Positions 33,851-44,295 of a stretch of DNA of 64,000 nucleotides are shown piece by piece. Each line of letters opens with the position of its first letter. Position 1 is the stretch's first letter. The notes beneath the pieces were generated by a model. It saw nothing but the letters and a program-made list of their open reading frames with translations, searched no databases and was not told the origin of the DNA. Source of the stretch: Avena insularis (Eukaryota > Streptophyta > Magnoliopsida > Poales > Poaceae); NCBI GenBank assembly GCA_023614405.1, contig CM042697.1:299360954-299424953 (forward strand), written 5' to 3'. The position numbers and the translations under genes are program-made.

Positions 33851-36180
33851 TGAAATGCAATGGACGTCGCCTAGAGGGGGTGAATAGGCTTTTTAAAAAT
33901 ATTACGGTTTAGGCTCAAGTAAATGCGGAATAAAACTAACGTTTAATTTATTGAGCACAAAACCTAACCACTAGGTTCACCTAAGTGCACCAACAACCTA
34001 TGCTAAGCAATACAAGCAACAAGGTGATAGCAAGATATAAATACTTCAAGCATGATGGCTATCACAAAGTAAAGTGCATAAGTAAAGGGCTCGGTTGAGA
34101 GATAACCGATGGACGCGGAGACAAAGATTTTTTTCTTGAAGTTCACTTCCAAAGAAGCTACGTCTCCATTGGAGAGGTGCGATGGTGCAATGCTCTCCGA
34201 ACGCCACAAATGGCTCACCTCGAGGTGTGGTGGCTCGATGCTCACCCAACTCCACACAAGGCCTCACCCCGGATTCGGAAGCACGCAACTCACCGACGCC
34301 ACAAAAGGCTCACCGTATTCGCCCAAGTGCAAACCACAAAAGGCAGGCACTCGCTCCACTATGGGACGCTTGAGGGCGGTCACCGAACCCGTACAAGATT
34401 GGGGATAACTCCACAACTCAATTGGAGGCTCCCAACAACAAAGCCACAAAAGGCCAACAAGACCACAAAAGGCTACAAGACCACAAAAGGTCAACAATCC
34501 AACCACACAACCGTCTAGGGTTCCAAGAACCCAAGAGAAACAAGCCCACAAGCTTGAACTCACCGAATCTCCGAGGAGAACTCAAACCTATGCACCAAAT
34601 GCAAGGGCAAGTCCTTCTCTCCCAAATTCCAACAAAGCTACAAAAGCTATTGGGGAAATAAGGGAGGAAGAACACAAGAGGAGAACACAAAACTCTCCAA
34701 GATCTAGATCCCAATGATTCCTTCACAAAGAAGGGATTTGACTTGGGGGTTGTAGATCTAGATCTCCTCTCACTTTTCCCTTAAAAGATGTAAGAATCAT
34801 GGGAGGGAGAGGGAGTAAGAAATCTCAAATAGGTCAACAATGGTTGGCAAAAACAAGCTCAAAAGATTGGGAACCATTGGGGAAGAAGCCCCCTTAAATA
34901 GGACAAGGAAAAACTGACCGTTTGGGTCAGATTCGCGCCCCACCGGAACTTTCGGCCTCCCACCGGAACTTCCAGCAAATAGAAACACAAGTTACTGAAC
35001 CTTACCGGAACTTGGGTCAGAACTTCCTCTCAAGAGAAAATGCAGGACAGCATTGCACGAAAACTTCAATAACTTTTGATTCTGGACTCTGTTTTTGATG
35101 ATCTTGGGCTCGTTTTGAAAGAACAAAAAAGTTTTACAAGATTATGCAAAGAAAAATTAGTCCAACATGGAAGGATAAAAACAAATTAACAAAGGTATGA
35201 CCTCTCTAGAAGCGATGAACTAGCAAAACCTCCAAAATCCAAAACACAAGAAGTTGAGCTTGGAAACTCCGATTGGGATGAAACCAATTTTGTTGGAAAA
35301 ATAAAAACAAGTAGAACCCAAAAAAATGTTAAATATTTGATACCACCAAGGGATAAAATATCAAGTATATATATGTGAAGTATCCCCCAAGGTGTAGAGC
35401 CAGAAAACCGGCAAGATCAAAAACCGCAATAAGAAATGCAAGGGAAATCCTTGGACGACGAACTAGAGCTTGTTATGATGATGACCACAAGCTCTACATC
35501 CTTTAATGGACAAGAACCAGATAACAACCAAGAAATATGATGCTATGAATGCAAAGGTTTGATCTCTCTCCGAACGATGCAATCGAGACACCCGCTTGAG
35601 AGCCCCTCTTGGTAGTACGGATATCTATCCTAAACCCGGTCTCCCAACTAACAACACGAGACCGGCAAAGAGAATCCCTATCAAGAACATACCTTTGCCT
35701 TGAGCATCCCACTTGAACTTGATGTAGACTGTCTTGTTCTTCTATAGTGGGAACACCTTTATTGTTTGCTCTTGCTTGATGAAGATGAAGACTTGCAAAT
35801 TGCTCCCCCATACTCCATGGGGAAACCTCTTCTTTGGACTTGTCTTCATCACCCCATGATCATGAGGATGGCAAGCTTCAAGCATGAGATCTTCTAGAGA
35901 TGGCGCATCTTGAGCTTGCCCTTCTTCATCCCTTCTTGAGGTTGATCCATCTTGATGCAAATCTTTGCACTTGTCTTGACCAACCTTCAAGCTCCTTCTT
36001 TCTTCATGATTCCAATGGCACAAAGCCCTTGGACATTTATTCAACTCTCAACCTTGAGACCAACACATGGCCCAAGAGATGCCAATGGACAAACCTACAA
36101 GTGACACTCAATTTACACATTAGTCCACAGAGATTGTCATTAATTACCAAAACCACACATGGGGCATACATGCCCTTTCA
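33851..36180 (-). repeat. 5' LTR of element G (right copy, complete, 2330 bp)
   Basis: It runs from TGAAATGCAATGG to GCCCTTTCA. Its portion 33851-35611 matches the left LTR; 35612-36180 has no counterpart there. The ACCACAAAAGGC minisatellite (34436-34497) has one unit fewer than the left LTR. Confidence 0.88.
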
Positions 36181-36185
36181 ATAGA

Positions 36186-36702
36186 CGAGCCTCTTCTCTC
36201 TCTTGTTTACAAATAAATATTACTCTCGCAAAAGTAAATCCAGAGAGAGCCTTTCTAACCAGAGCATGTAGATACTAGGTTATCTAAGTCTTGCGGAGTA
36301 CATACTCGTACTCAGCCTTGCGCCATTGTTGTTTTTCAACAGATGATCTAGTTGCAACTGAAGGTGGCTTCTACGTTGACATCGATTTAGTAGTTGGGGG
36401 TCCTGTGTAGCACCGAGGACTATGGGATGGACGTCGCTTCTGTTTATGGCCTCTTAGGCCTTTTGCTAATTTGTTGTGTAGAACAACATATTTGCTTTCG
36501 CTGTGTGATGTAATGTTGGGTTTATGACCCCTGGTTTGTAATAACTCTAATATCTTACTCTGCTAAGAGTTTAAACTTATGTTGTTGGATCCATGAGTTC
36601 TGTAATGTTACCGAATCATACTGTGATCTTCTGTGATTGGAGTTGAACTTATCTTAGATGTGATCTGAGGTGAAATTAACCCTAATCCCGGGGGGTGCTA
36701 CA
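36186..36702 (+). repeat. Terminal part of solo LTR S1
   Basis: The continuation of S1 after G. It has no ORF and contains a TGTAATAAC- and poly-T-bearing 3' region ending GGTTAATTTCACCTC-type text inverted, that is CTAATCCCGGGGGGTGCTACA shortened at its end to GGTGCTACA at 36694-36702. The TGAAT duplication follows. Confidence 0.8.
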
Positions 36703-36707
36703 TGAAT

Positions 36708-37305
36708 AGTACTTGTATAAATCCACAACGAGTATGGAAATTACAACAAGATCTAGACAAGATGTAGATGGGACGGATGGAGATGGTGGTGATGCAGCTG
36801 TATATGATGAAGATCGATGCCTTAGCCTCCCGGATCTGTGCAGGGCGAAGATGGATCTTCGGTGGATGAGTTCCCCCTCCATATGCCTTCTGGAAGTTAG
36901 GTTTCGGTGATTTCTGGGTGTTCTGTATGTCGTCTCCCCGATCCAGTTGCACGGGGTGAAACTATTTGAGGAGGTGGTGTCGTTGCCAACTATACAGCGG
37001 GAACTGTATGGCCGGAAAAGTTCCTCCCGCTGTATAGTTGGTCGTTAACCCTTCTGTACCCTCCAATTGCTTCGGTTTTTCTTCTGGTGTTATTAATATT
37101 TCCCAAATAAGCAATTTACATAGTTTTTGGCTCATTTTCACTCCAATATAACTGGTCCAAGAATTGTGTCCATTGGATCCATCATCTGTCCTGATCCTAG
37201 TGAAAATAAACATAAAAAGTGCGTGCGAACCCCGTAAAATACCAAGATCCTACCACTATAATGCAAAATAATAATCTAAAACATGATGCAAATATGCACT
37301 CATCA
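36708..37305 (-). repeat. 5' LTR of element B, U3-side part
   Basis: It aligns with about 4127-4723 of the 3' LTR and ends GCACTCATCA. It carries the weakened TATA (36714-36722) and the hairpin at 36986-37041. The CCTCC duplication follows at 37306-37310. Confidence 0.92.
36986..37041. repeat. Hairpin in the U3 of the B 5' LTR
   Basis: CCAACTATACAGCGGG pairs perfectly with CCCGCTGTATAGTTGG (16 bp), and an inner GGAAC/GTTCC pair extends the structure. The stem is better here than in the 3' LTR copy (4406-4461). Confidence 0.88.
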
Positions 37306-37310
37306 CCTCC

Positions 37311-37483
37311 CCCGCCTGAGGCTATGGCACCCTCTCCCCCTTTGGCGCAATCCGGTGCTTCACCAGCCTCGACGATGGGAGAAACTTCCCCCGTTGAAAC
37401 TTGTGCACCAGGTCGTCGGTGATGAATGACCCACACTAGCCACCGCGCTGACCTGGAAGCATCTCAGCGCGCGGAGAAGCCAT
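37311..37483 (-). pseudogene. Exon 1 (5' part) of the antisense gene of element A, with start codon
   Basis: ATG at 37481-37483 opens with MASPRAEMLPGQ, a start shared by grass proteins of this family. It runs in frame, across the B insertion point, into the Transposase_28 domain (3284 leftward). In-frame TAG stops occur at 37436-37438 and 37322-37324. I checked that codon phase is kept through both stops and across the CCTCC duplication. Longer overlapping minus-strand frames here are shadows. Confidence 0.72.
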
Positions 37484-37654
37484 GGCAGAGATGGCGGTTC
37501 CCAGCGTGCGTGTGGGAGACGACGGCGGCTCCGTTGACCAAAATCGAGCGGCGCAAGGAGGACGGAGAAGCTAGATCGCAAAGAGCACAGAAGGCAAAGG
37601 AGAAAAGCGTGAGGAGGAGGAAGAAGTGAAGAGGCCATGCCTCCTCGCAACCCT

Positions 37655-37668
37655 ATTTATCACCACAG
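37655..37668 (-). promoter_or_regulatory. Putative TATA box of the antisense gene of element A
   Basis: On the minus strand GGTGATAAATAGGG lies about 180 bp upstream of ATG 37483, with a GC-rich leader between. This suggests a promoter independent of the LTR. Confidence 0.45.
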
Positions 37669-37689
37669 GAGATCCCCTTTGGCATGTGG

Positions 37690-38106
37690 TAGGGCAACGT
37701 TTCCCCTCCCATGTCGGTTCATCTACGGATCACTTGTGCCGATGCAACCACACGCAGAAAATCCACAGGCATTACTGCGGGAGACGAGGCGTGCGCGCAG
37801 TTACCAAAAAATTGCCGCCGCGACGCAAGAGCCAAACTGACACGACAGGCGCCAGAACTGCCGGTCGTGGCTGACGCAAGCACCAACCTCATCAACAGAC
37901 ATTTCGTTTCTACCTACGCCAACCGGTCGCTACCTTCGTTGTTTACACCCAATGGGCGGCACCGACTTCGTAGCCGGACGAATCCAGCCGGAAAATATGA
38001 ACCAAAAGCTGCTACCAGATTTTTCATCATCAACAACTTCAACACAACCAAATAATCTCACAAGAACTTCCCCAATGGAAAATTCCTAACGCGCTCGAGG
38101 ACTAGC
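37690..38106 (+). other. Spacer between the antisense gene promoter and the PPT of element A
   Basis: A moderately GC-rich region with ORFs on both strands of arbitrary composition. It ends with CGCTCGAGGACTAGCG just before the purine tract, a kind of sequence common next to the 3' PPT of grass Gypsy elements. There is no supportable gene. Confidence 0.5.
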
Positions 38107-38600
38107 GTCGGGGGGATGACCCCGGATGGGGCAAGCAAGGCCTAAGCAGGCCGGCTCCAGAAACTACCGACCGGCTGGCCGCTAAACAGAAGAACTCCAG
38201 TCGGATGGTTGGTCCTATCCGGTTGGAGCTTGAAGCTTTCTTGGCTGGCCCGTCTAACCAGATAACCAGAAGAACCAGCTAGGTGGACGATTCCACCTAG
38301 CCCACCTCGGATTCGATGGAGGATGCAGAGGGGTAACACTCCTTGTGGGGTACGCCTATGGTCCCTTCCGTCAACAGACAGGCTGGCGCGCCGCCTTGAT
38401 CGGCGCTACTAGACAAGGATAAAGCGAAGCTATCGGCTGACCTCTAAAGAAGCTTGGGTGACTGTTAAAGCGGAGGATGGTGTCCAAAGGAGGCCACTGG
38501 GCCACTATAGCATCGTCCACCGATGTAATAGAGGCTGACTCGTTGTGTTTAGAGTTCATCATGCCCAACCCATTACGTTAGCCACCGATTGCATCCTGAG
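38107..38600 (+). mobile_element. Probable PPT and start of the 3' LTR of element A
   Basis: GTCGGGGGGA at 38107-38116 is followed by TGACCCCGGATGGGG at 38117, reading as PPT plus an LTR start on the plus strand. The antisense gene lies between pol (outside the window) and this 3' LTR, the arrangement known for Tat-lineage elements such as Grande. The right LTR end is not resolved. The end coordinate given is only a lower estimate, because the second LTR is outside the window. Confidence 0.5.
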
Positions 38601-38639
38601 TATCCCTCTTAATCCATCCCAGATGGCACTGCCGTGTTC

Positions 38640-39594
38640 CACACCACGACAAATCTTGACGGTGCGAATTACAGAAAGCTAAGCCAAGCCACGAAACCCA
38701 AGCCGGTCAGGGACTCAAGCCAATCCAAAATCGAGTTACAGGTCTTCATCCATCGGATCTTGATCCAAAAACCCTCGCATGTCCACTTAATTGAAGAGGT
38801 AAGAACGAATCAAATCAGGCCACGGCTGCGGCATATTCCCAAAATATTCCTTGTTAAATCAAAAATAGAAAAATTCCAGAAAATAGACAAATATTGAAAA
38901 ATTCATACAAAAATAAATATTAGTACGAATTTAGCAAATTATATACATATGGATTGAGAACAATATGAATAATATTAATATTTTCCTAGATCCAACTTTT
39001 ACAGTATAGGTTTACTCTAGTTATTTAATTAGTTTAATGGCCTTTTGTAGTAAATAATTCATCATAAATTATTTATTGGTCAGAAAAATACAAATAAGGC
39101 ACCTATAGATTCCTAATTTCATGTAGGACATTAATCTAGCCTTAGATCTAAATTGTCAAAGATAACATTTTAAATGATTTAAACCTTTGTAATTGATATT
39201 TAAATCATAGGAAATTATCCAGAACTCCAAAATTAGTGAAACCAATTGCCACTATTTTGCTTCGATCATACCTGTCCATATAAAATATGAACCAAATTAT
39301 TTGGTACTGTTAAAATAGGAATTCTTGCAGAAATCTATAAAACCATTGCAATAGTATTTAAATCATAGAAAAATATTTACAACTCCTTTTGGGTTAATTC
39401 CAATTGTTACTGGCTCTAAATTTAATTATCTACTCAGTAGTGTTTAATTTATATTTTAATACGATTGAAACATCAGAAGTTGAATTAAAGTGAGTAAAGC
39501 TCTATTTAAATTGATATAGTTTTACTAATAAATTCTTTATTGCTTAAATGATTTTCCACATGCATCATATGATCTAGTAATGTTTAGAGAACTA
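38640..39594 (+). repeat. Part of the 5' LTR of element D, left of the C insertion
   Basis: AT-rich LTR-like DNA (from about 38830), preceded by a GC-richer portion with CCATCGGATCTTGATCC and a splice-donor-like GAGGTAAGAAC. It is continued at 46724 after element C, as the AATAC duplication shows. The exact left border against element A is unknown. It contains no gene. Confidence 0.5.
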
Positions 39595-39599
39595 AATAC
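39595..39599. repeat. Target-site duplication of element C (AATAC), left copy
   Basis: AATAC at 39595-39599 recurs at 46719-46723 directly after the C terminus CCCCTACA. Confidence 0.9.
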
Positions 39600-41469
39600 T
39601 ATGGGAGATATGCCCTAGAGGCAATAATAAAAATGGTTATTATTATATCTTTGTGTGTTATGATAAATGTTTGCATTCATGCTATAATAGTATTAACAGT
39701 AAACATTAATACTTGTGTGATTTGTAAACTAAATTAGAGTCCCTGGTAAAGCCTCTTTGTAATACTATCGTGTTGGTTGATAGATGATCGTGGTTTCTCG
39801 ATCATGAACATTGAGATGTTATTAACAACAATATCATATCATTAGGAGAATGGTGTGATGGACATACTCCTATAGATAAGTGTAGCATAAAGATCAAGTC
39901 ATTTCAATAGTTTGTTTGCTATAAGCTTTCTAATACATAGTAACCAAATTCCTTCAACCATGAGATCATGCTAATCACCATCACCATAAGGATGCTTTGA
40001 TGACATCAAACACCACACCGTAACTGGGTGGCTATAAAGGTGGCATTGAGTGTTCGGAAAGTATGTGTTGAGGCACATGGATCAAGAGTGGGATTTGTCC
40101 ATCCATATGACATATAGATATACTATGGACCCTCTCGATGGAATGTCATCCAATTAGCTTGCAAGCATGTTACTAGCTCACAAGGGATCACATATCACGA
40201 GAACGAGAAAAGAATACTTATCGGTAACGAGGTTAAACTAGGTATGCAGAGATACCGACGATCAAACCTCGGATAAGTAAATTATCGCGAGACAAAGGGA
40301 AATTGGTATCGTATGTAAGTGGTTCATTCGATCGCAAAGTAATCATAGAAATATGTGGGAGCCATATGAATTTCCAGATTCCTCTATTGGTTGTCGATTG
40401 GAGAAGTGTCTCGATCATGTCCGTGTAATTCACGAACCGTAGGGAGACACACTTAAGGATTCGATGTTGTTTAGTAGATATGGAATGTAAGTAGGGAGAC
40501 TGAATGTTGTTTGGAGTGTCGGATGGGATCCAGGATATCATGAGGAGATCCGGAATGGTCCAGATAATAAGATTCATATAAGGAAAGTCCAATTCCAGAT
40601 TTCGGGAATGATTCCGATGTTTTCATCGGAGGGGTTCTAGAAGGGTCTAGAAGGTTCACCGGATCGGAAGGGGAAGGGCAAATTAATGTGTCATGAATAA
40701 GTGGAATTATTGGATTATGTCCTAGGTCACTTGCTTGGGCATTTGCAAGAAAGTAATAAAGCTCCAAATTGAAAGTCAAAAGGCAAGTTTGAAAAGTCAA
40801 ACTGGGACAATGTTTCCTAGTGGAGGAAGGAAAGAATCCTTCTTTCCCTCCACCATAAGCCCACTAGGAGAGGGAGTTGGGGAAGGATTCAAACTCTCAT
40901 GTCCCAAGCTGCCCTCCCTCTCATAAATAGAGGGAAGGGAATGCCCCAAGGCCACATAACCAGCCCTCCCCACCAAGCCACCGCGACGCCCCCTAGCACC
41001 ACCACCGCCCTAACCGCCGCCGACTCAACCTCCTCCTCTCCGGCCCTCTAAACCTAGATTGCCGGAAACCCTAGATCCACCATAACCTGCTCCGTCTTAG
41101 GCGAAGCCCTGCAGGATTTTCCCTCTACTTCCTACACCACGCCGTCGTGCTGCCGGAATCGCGAGGGGAGAACTAAAACCTCCACTGCCTGCTGGAACAA
41201 GGGAGAGGAAGGTATTTAACAAGTACCGAACGTGTGACCGACTACGGAAGGGTTGCCGGAACGCAGCGCCGGAAGGATCGTCTATGCGATCTTGAGATCG
41301 ACAAGTGTACGACTACATCACCCACGAGAATCTGCTCTTGTTAACTGCTTTGGAATCTTCAAGGGTGAGTACTATAATCAACTCGTTGCTACAATCTAGT
41401 AGATAGATATTGGCTTGTTTGTGTGCATGTGGTAGAAATTTTTTGTTTTCCATGCTACGAACCCCTACA
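39600..41469 (+). repeat. 5' LTR of element C (1870 bp)
   Basis: It is paired with 44842-46718. A TATA-like CATAAATAG lies at 40922-40930, followed by a C-rich transcribed region. It ends CCCCTACA just before the PBS. Confidence 0.95.
40922..40930 (+). promoter_or_regulatory. TATA box of the C LTR
   Basis: CATAAATAGAGGGAAGG in the 5' LTR; the 3' LTR has the same text around 46162. The position matches the known promoter of BARE/Angela LTRs. Confidence 0.6.
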
Positions 41470-41470
41470 G

Positions 41471-41483
41471 TGGTATCAGAGCC
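41471..41483 (+). other. Primer-binding site of element C (tRNA-iMet)
   Basis: TGGTATCAGAGCC lies one base after the LTR end. Confidence 0.95.
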
Positions 41484-42659
41484 ATGTCCATATGTAGATC
41501 TGTTGCACGAGTAGAACACAATGGTTATTATGGGCGGTGGTCCTTTTATTATCAATTGCTTTTTGTGTACTTTTCATCTTGCAGTATGATGGGATGAAGT
41601 GGCTCGGGCTAACCTTACATGAAATCGTTCATGGGACATGCTCCATGCTAAACATGCAACTTGTATTGCATAAGTGGCTTTGTAGGTGTCTGTCTCTCCC
41701 ATCATAGTATAGATTTAATTTACAACGGGCACTTGATAGTTCAAGCATCAACATTGTGGTTCTTGTTCGTAAGTTAGAACGACACTTATTGAAAGCCCCA
41801 AACCACGTAAAATATGCAAAGAAAATTAGAGGCGTCTAACTTGTTTTGCAGGGGTGTGCTGTGATGTGATATGGCCATGATTGTGATTATATATGATGTA
41901 TGAAATGTTCCTTATTGTAGGTCGGCAACCAGCAGGAGCCTTTATGGTTGTCTTTTAATTTTGTTAAGACATGCGTGTCTATTATTCAAAGTAGTTGTAA
42001 TAGTTGATGCTAGTGGACGACAACCATGGAGTGGTGCCATTGACCTTGATGCCACGCCGGTGATGATGGAGATCATGTTTGTGCTTGAAGATGGAGATCG
42101 TAAGCACAAGAAGAAAGACCATATCATATCACATATTATGAATTGCATGTGATGTTAATCCATTTATGCATCTTGTATTGCTTAGTTCGTGACGGTAGCA
42201 TTATAAGATGATCCCTCTCACAAAATATCAAGTTATAAAGTGTTCATCCTTAGTAGGAACCGTTGCTAAAGCCCGTTGTTTCGAAGCACCACGTGATGAT
42301 CGGGTGTGTTAGATTTAGCGAGTGTATACAACGGGAGCAAGCCAGATTTTCTCATGCAGAATCTAAGGTTTGATCTTGATGAGCCTAGCATGTACAGACA
42401 TGGTCTCGGAACACGGATCACCGAAAGGTAAAGCATGAGTCATATAGTAGTTGTGATGAACATGTTGATTGTTCGCCATTGAAGCTACATTATCTCTCGT
42501 GATGATCGGTTTGATGTGGTGGATTTGGTTCGTGTGATCACTAAAACAATGTGAGGGATATTGTTTTGAGTGGGAGTTCACCTAGATTAATTTAACTATT
42601 AATTAGAACTCAATTTGTTATAAACTTAGTCTAAACTATTGCAAATATGTTGTAGATCA
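41484..42659 (+). other. Untranslated leader of element C
   Basis: About 1.2 kb between the PBS and the gag ATG, as in BARE-1/Angela. The short ORFs are not conserved. I see no gene in it. Confidence 0.7.
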
Positions 42660-43495
42660 ATGGCGGCCCCTACCATCAATTTTAATGTGTTCCTAGAGAA
42701 AGAAAAGTTGAAAAACAATGGAAGCAACTTCGCGAATTGGCTTCGCAACTTGAGGATTGTCCTCAATGCTGGTAATTTGACCTATGTGCTAGATGCACCG
42801 CTAGGTGACCCACCTGTAGCTGATGCTACCGATGAGGTAAAGAATTTTTTCCTCACTCGGAAGAATCAGTAAGCCATAGTTCAGTGTGCTATATTGTATG
42901 GTTCGGAATCGGAGCTTCAGAAAAGGTTTGAGAACCATGACCCACATGATATTGTCCGTGAACTCAAAATGATATTTGAGGCTCACGCGGCAGTTGAGAG
43001 TTATGAGGCTTCTGAAAAGTTCTTTAACTGCAAGATGGAAGAGGGCAGCTCCGTCAACGGGCACGTGCTTAAGATGTCTGGGCACACAAGCAAGCTTCAA
43101 AGCATGGGTATAGTGATTCCTAATGCTTTTGGGGATTCACCGTGTCCTCCAATCACTACCACCAAGTTACAAGAACTTTGTGATGAACTACAATATGCAA
43201 AACATGTACAAGATGTTGCCAGAACTCTTCTCCATGTTAAAGTCTGTGGAAGTGGAGATCAAGAAAGAGCACCAAGTGTTGATGGTCAATAAGACCACCA
43301 AATTCAAGAAGCAAGGCAAGTCTAAAAAAAGGGAAACTTCAAGAAGGGCGGTAAGAAAGTTACTGCGCCGGCGAAGAAGACCAAGTCTGAGCCTAAGCCT
43401 GATACTGAGTGCTTTTACTGCAAGGGAGAAGGTCACTGGAAGCGGAATTGCCCTAAGTACTTGGCGGATTTGAAGAACGGCAACATCGAGAAGAA
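42660..43495 (+). pseudogene. Gag of element C
   Basis: ATG 42660 starts MAAPTINFNVFLEKEKLKNN with GSNFANWLRNLRIVL, the Angela/BARE gag N terminus. A TAA at 42870-42872 and two frame changes (near 43120 and 43340-43390) interrupt it. In the second frame LQSLPPSYKNFVMNYNMQ is visible; back in the first frame is the CCHC knuckle CFYCKGEGHWKRNCP (about 43408-43452). Confidence 0.88.
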
Positions 43496-43788
43496 AGGTA
43501 TATCCGGTATACATGTTATTGATGTGTATCTCACTAGTAGTCATAGTAGTGCATGGGTATTTGATACTAGTTCGGTTGCTCATATTTGTAACTCGAAACA
43601 GGTGCTGCAGAATAGACGGAAACTAGCGAAGAACAAGGTGACGATGCGCGTTGGAAATGGATCAAAGGTTGATGTGATCGCGGTCGGCACGCCTCTTCAT
43701 CTACCATCGGGATTAGTTCTATACTTAAATAATTGTTATTTGGTGCCTGCGTTGAGCATGAACATTATATCTGGATCTTGTTTATTGT
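43496..43788 (+). pseudogene. Protease of element C
   Basis: This Copia aspartic protease follows the zinc knuckle in frame. The active-site block reads WVFDTSSVAHICNSKQ, where the family has DTGS, so the conserved glycine is lost. MRVGNGSKVDVIAVG and the hydrophobic LVLYLNNCYLVPALSMNIIS follow. A TGA at about 43788 ends the frame. Confidence 0.85.
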
Positions 43789-44295
43789 GAGACAGTTACT
43801 TGTTTAAGTCCGAGAATAATGGTTGTTCGATTTATATGATTAATATGTTTTATGCACATGCACCTTTTATAGATGGTCTATTCTTATTACATCTCGATTG
43901 TAGTAATACAGATGTTAATAACATTGAAGCTAAACATTTGAAATTGAACGATAACTCGACCTATATGTGGCACTATCGTCTTGGTCACATGGAGTGAAGC
44001 GCATGAAGAAACTCCATTCCGATGGACTTCTTGAATCACTTGATTTCGAATCACTTGAAAAATGCGAAGCATGTCTAATGGTAAAAATGACTAAGACTCC
44101 ATTATCTAGTATAATGGAGTGAGCTACGGACTTATTGGAAATCATACATACCGATGTGTGTGGTCCAATGAGTGTAGCATCATGCGGTGGTTATCGTTAT
44201 GTTCTTACTTTCACGGATGACTTGAGTAGATATGGGTATATCAATTTCATGAAACATAAATCCGAAACTTTCACGGATGACTTGAGTAGATATGG
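43789..44295 (+). pseudogene. Integrase N-terminal part of element C, truncated
   Basis: The pre-integrase region (MWHYRLGHME, then in the second frame RMKKLHSDGLLESLDFESLE and CEACLMVKMTKTP) and the start of the core (HTDVCGPMSV, YRYVLTFTDDLSRYGYI) are present. The DDE core is cut right after its first Asp. A 29-bp direct repeat (44207-44235 and 44267-44295) lies at the deletion edge. Confidence 0.85.
44207..44295 (+). repeat. 29-bp direct repeat at the deletion junction of element C
   Basis: ACTTTCACGGATGACTTGAG with its following 9 bases occurs at 44207-44235 and again at 44267-44295, exactly 60 bp apart. Coding text then jumps to RNase H. Confidence 0.92.

Larger units (their letters stand above)
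13923..36180 (-). mobile_element. Element G: non-autonomous Copia-like LTR element (gag only), minus strand
   Basis: The ends are TGAAAGTGC and CCCTTTCA, with a near-perfect 5-bp duplication, GTAGA at 13918-13922 versus ATAGA at 36181-36185. An iMet-type PBS complement (GCTCTGATACCA, 33837-33848) lies beside the right LTR, so the element reads leftward. It encodes a Copia-type gag with zinc knuckles and no protease, integrase or RT. A long repeat-rich noncoding region occupies the pol position. The LINE and the solo LTR H are inserted in it. Without these it is about 10 kb. Mobilisation would need enzymes in trans. Confidence 0.85.
11166..36702 (+). mobile_element. S1: solo LTR of a large-LTR Gypsy-type element, split by element G
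   Basis: It begins TGTAACAACCCAAG and ends GGGGTGCTACA, with a perfect TGAAT duplication. The pieces 11166-13922 and 36186-36702 total about 3.3 kb. No PBS, PPT, gag/pol or second LTR is present, so a solo LTR left by unequal recombination is the simplest reading. The layout is AT-rich start, GC-rich promoter/leader core, then AT-rich tail. This resembles the large LTRs of Triticeae Gypsy families such as Sukkula/Erika-type elements and the D and H LTRs here. The strand is assigned from the TATA box. Confidence 0.82.
3285..37305 (-). mobile_element. Element B: Athila-like Gypsy LTR retrotransposon, minus strand, split by a nested insertion
   Basis: B runs from 3285 to 11165 and from 36708 to 37305, about 8.5 kb once the insertion S1 is removed. 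Both LTRs begin TGATGA and end TCATCA on the plus strand. A 5-bp CCTCC duplication flanks it. A tRNA-Asp-type PBS (10307-10325) sits 10 bp inside the 5' LTR, and a purine tract abuts the 3' LTR. On the minus strand it has gag, protease, RT and RNase H, then an extra ORF, but no integrase. It is therefore a defective, non-autonomous copy. Protein blocks resemble those of element E (KIDYECIH versus INYDYECIK), so B and E belong to one lineage with different LTRs. Confidence 0.9.

Noticed and set aside
38142..38897. Short ORFs on both strands between A and D
   Set aside because: No domain or start context; they fall in probable LTR sequence.
40233..40592. 119-aa minus-strand ORF in the C LTR and its counterpart at 45459-45833
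   Set aside because: Antisense frame within a BARE/Angela LTR; not conserved as a protein and explained by the LTR.
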